A DNA stretch of 64,000 nucleotides from Niastella koreensis GR20-10. Lineage in GTDB: Bacteria > Bacteroidota > Bacteroidia > Chitinophagales > Chitinophagaceae. A model generated the notes under the pieces. The model searched no databases and was not told the origin of the DNA. It was given only the letters and a program-made list of their open reading frames with translations. A program made the position numbers and the translations under genes. The stretch lies in NCBI RefSeq assembly GCF_000246855.1, contig NC_016609.1, forward strand, positions 8,444,744 through 8,508,743, in the 5' to 3' direction. Below are positions 62,843 through 64,000 of the stretch, piece by piece. Each line of letters begins with the position of its first letter. The first letter of the stretch is position 1.

Positions 62843-64000
62843 ATGAAGACAAGGCCCTATTTGTTGATAGTACTCAGTATCTTGGTTAGTAAAACTACCA
62901 TCTTTGCGCAAGTAACTGTCCCACCTATTTCCGGTTGGGATCTGGATGAAAAAAGCGGTAGCTACACGTTGAAACCTGCAAAGGCTGCAAGCGTTGAAGG
63001 CAAAGAATTCTTCTATGAAATTATGCCCATTGCAAAAAATGACGGGCAGCCAATTGAACAATGGTTTAGTACTGCCATTGATAAGGATATAACAACATCA
63101 GGTTTTGTTATACCTGCTACCGGCAAAAAGAACATTACTACTAATCAAACAATTATTTCGCTCTCTACAGAATTAACCGATAAGAAAGGAAAAGCCTGGT
63201 ATGTAACCTATGTTGCTTACGAGGTAGGAGAGGGCGATACCCGCATGGCGCGTGTAATGTGTTCACCCGATGTGAAATATTATGCAAACAACATGCGTCC
63301 TGTTGCTGAGCATTTTGGTAACCTGAACAGGCTGGATGCTACTGCTTCAGCTTCTGGTAAATTTGCCAAAAATAACAGCACACGTGCCAAACAGGAAACA
63401 AAAACGCCTGTCAACTCTGCTCAAAGTGAAGTCATCCCTGAAAAAGGGTTGAAAACACAGGAAATAAATGGTATTCTTATCCATCTTGAGTATAACACCA
63501 ATGCCGATGGCAAAATGGTGCGTATTTATAAACCTTACCTGGTCTTGAATGATGGTTCAATTTACAGCGAACCTGTTATTAGCCCATATAGCCTGGATGT
63601 AGCAGCATCAAAAGCAAAGGAGCCCAAGAAATGGGGAACCTGGAAGTTGAAAAACGGTTCATTCATGGTTGAGTGGACGTCTACCAACGAAACAGAAAAA
63701 TGGTTCAAGAACTGGTTCTGGGCTACACCTTCTCAAAAAGATGAGAAACTGGATGGTTCATTCATGACTGTAAATGGTACAGAAAATGGCAATGTAAAAA
63801 GCAGCGAAAAAGCTTATACTTCCAAGTTTATCTTCTTCAATAAAGATGGCCAGTTTACCTTAACCGGTGGCGATGGCGCCACAGTACCTGCATCTGAATA
63901 CAAAAAATATAACGAAGCCGGAACTTATACCCTCAATGATTATTCGATGGAACTGCATTTTAATAACGGTACCGTTATTCGCCGCATGTTCTATTTTTAC
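62843..64000 (+). CDS. Secreted hypothetical protein, cut by window end
   Basis: ATG 62843 opens a frame that runs without a stop to the last base (386 codons). Signal peptide: MKTRPYLLIVLSILVSKTTI, cut after FAQ. The mature part repeatedly shows short beta strands and Trp-rich turns (ISGWDLDEKSGSY, KAWYVTYVAYEVGEGD, WGTWKLKNGSFMVEW, WFKNWFW). A Ser/Thr/Lys-rich linker lies at about residues 175-205. The last part (GGDGATVPASEYKKYNEAG, YSMELHFNNGTVI) resembles the lipocalin-like ending seen in secreted Bacteroidota proteins. I do not recognise a named family; the C-terminus is outside the window. Confidence 0.85.
   Translation, partial: MKTRPYLLIVLSILVSKTTIFAQVTVPPISGWDLDEKSGSYTLKPAKAASVEGKEFFYEIMPIAKNDGQPIEQWFSTAIDKDITTSGFVIPATGKKNITTNQTIISLSTELTDKKGKAWYVTYVAYEVGEGDTRMARVMCSPDVKYYANNMRPVAEHFGNLNRLDATASASGKFAKNNSTRAKQETKTPVNSAQSEVIPEKGLKTQEINGILIHLEYNTNADGKMVRIYKPYLVLNDGSIYSEPVISPYSLDVAASKAKEPKKWGTWKLKNGSFMVEWTSTNETEKWFKNWFWATPSQKDEKLDGSFMTVNGTENGNVKSSEKAYTSKFIFFNKDGQFTLTGGDGATVPASEYKKYNEAGTYTLNDYSMELHFNNGTVIRRMFYFY

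Overview
The window is chromosomal DNA from a Bacteroidota bacterium, most likely of the family Chitinophagaceae (Niastella/Chitinophaga type). Supporting signs are three proteins with type IX secretion C-terminal domains, a TonB-dependent receptor with an N-terminal carboxypeptidase-like domain, a long periplasmic N-terminus on ATP synthase subunit a, Bacteroidota-type promoter boxes (TTTG, then about 19 bases, then TAnnTTTG), and almost no Shine-Dalgarno sequences. I see no rRNA, tRNA, CRISPR array, insertion sequence or prophage.

Layout. 0.4-4.5 kb: a large secreted protein with a caspase/gingipain-like His/Cys end, then an MsbA-type ABC exporter. 4.7-9.1 kb: atpBEFHA, closed by a terminator with no atpG after it. 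9.1-21 kb: a repeat-rich spacer, three T9SS cargo proteins and a TonB receptor operon. 21.5-30 kb: an ABC transporter pair, a PAS histidine kinase, a divergent carbohydrate locus (Gfo/Idh/MocA oxidoreductase, sulfatase-modifying-factor-like protein, xylose-isomerase-like TIM barrel) around a LacI-type palindrome, and a LolA-like protein. 30.5-38.3 kb: housekeeping genes (pdxA, rsmA, a 2-hydroxyacid dehydrogenase, greA-HIT, ruvC, a lysyl-PG-synthase-type membrane protein, a DUF3108 protein). 38.3-39.4 kb: a gene-free, highly structured spacer between convergent genes. 39.4-48 kb: metallo-hydrolase, UMF1 transporter, uppP-DUF3098-ftsX cell-envelope cluster, leuS. 48-64 kb: small conserved proteins, an M23 peptidase, ruvB, an OmpR-family regulator, a GroES-like protein, a HerA-like ATPase, recQ, a copper-type P-ATPase, tsaE, ald and a secreted protein cut by the window edge.

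The coding content is mostly ordinary. The most unusual signal lies between genes. A family of dispersed composite repeats (GTTGAC arrays followed by AAGC-rich words) occurs several times; two copies form an inverted pair identical over about 150 bp and flank ruvC and its neighbours. Helically phased box arrays (CATGTGT every 11 bp, GGGACGA mostly every 22 bp) sit between two convergent genes where no promoter is needed. Three 57-bp repeats precede one T9SS gene, and a 42-bp tandem hairpin array opens the window. Three coding items are easily missed: a decayed four-helix-bundle (S23-type) fragment at 58.4 kb, a 47-residue membrane protein antisense to a gene end at 48.8 kb, and the open-ended gene at the right edge.
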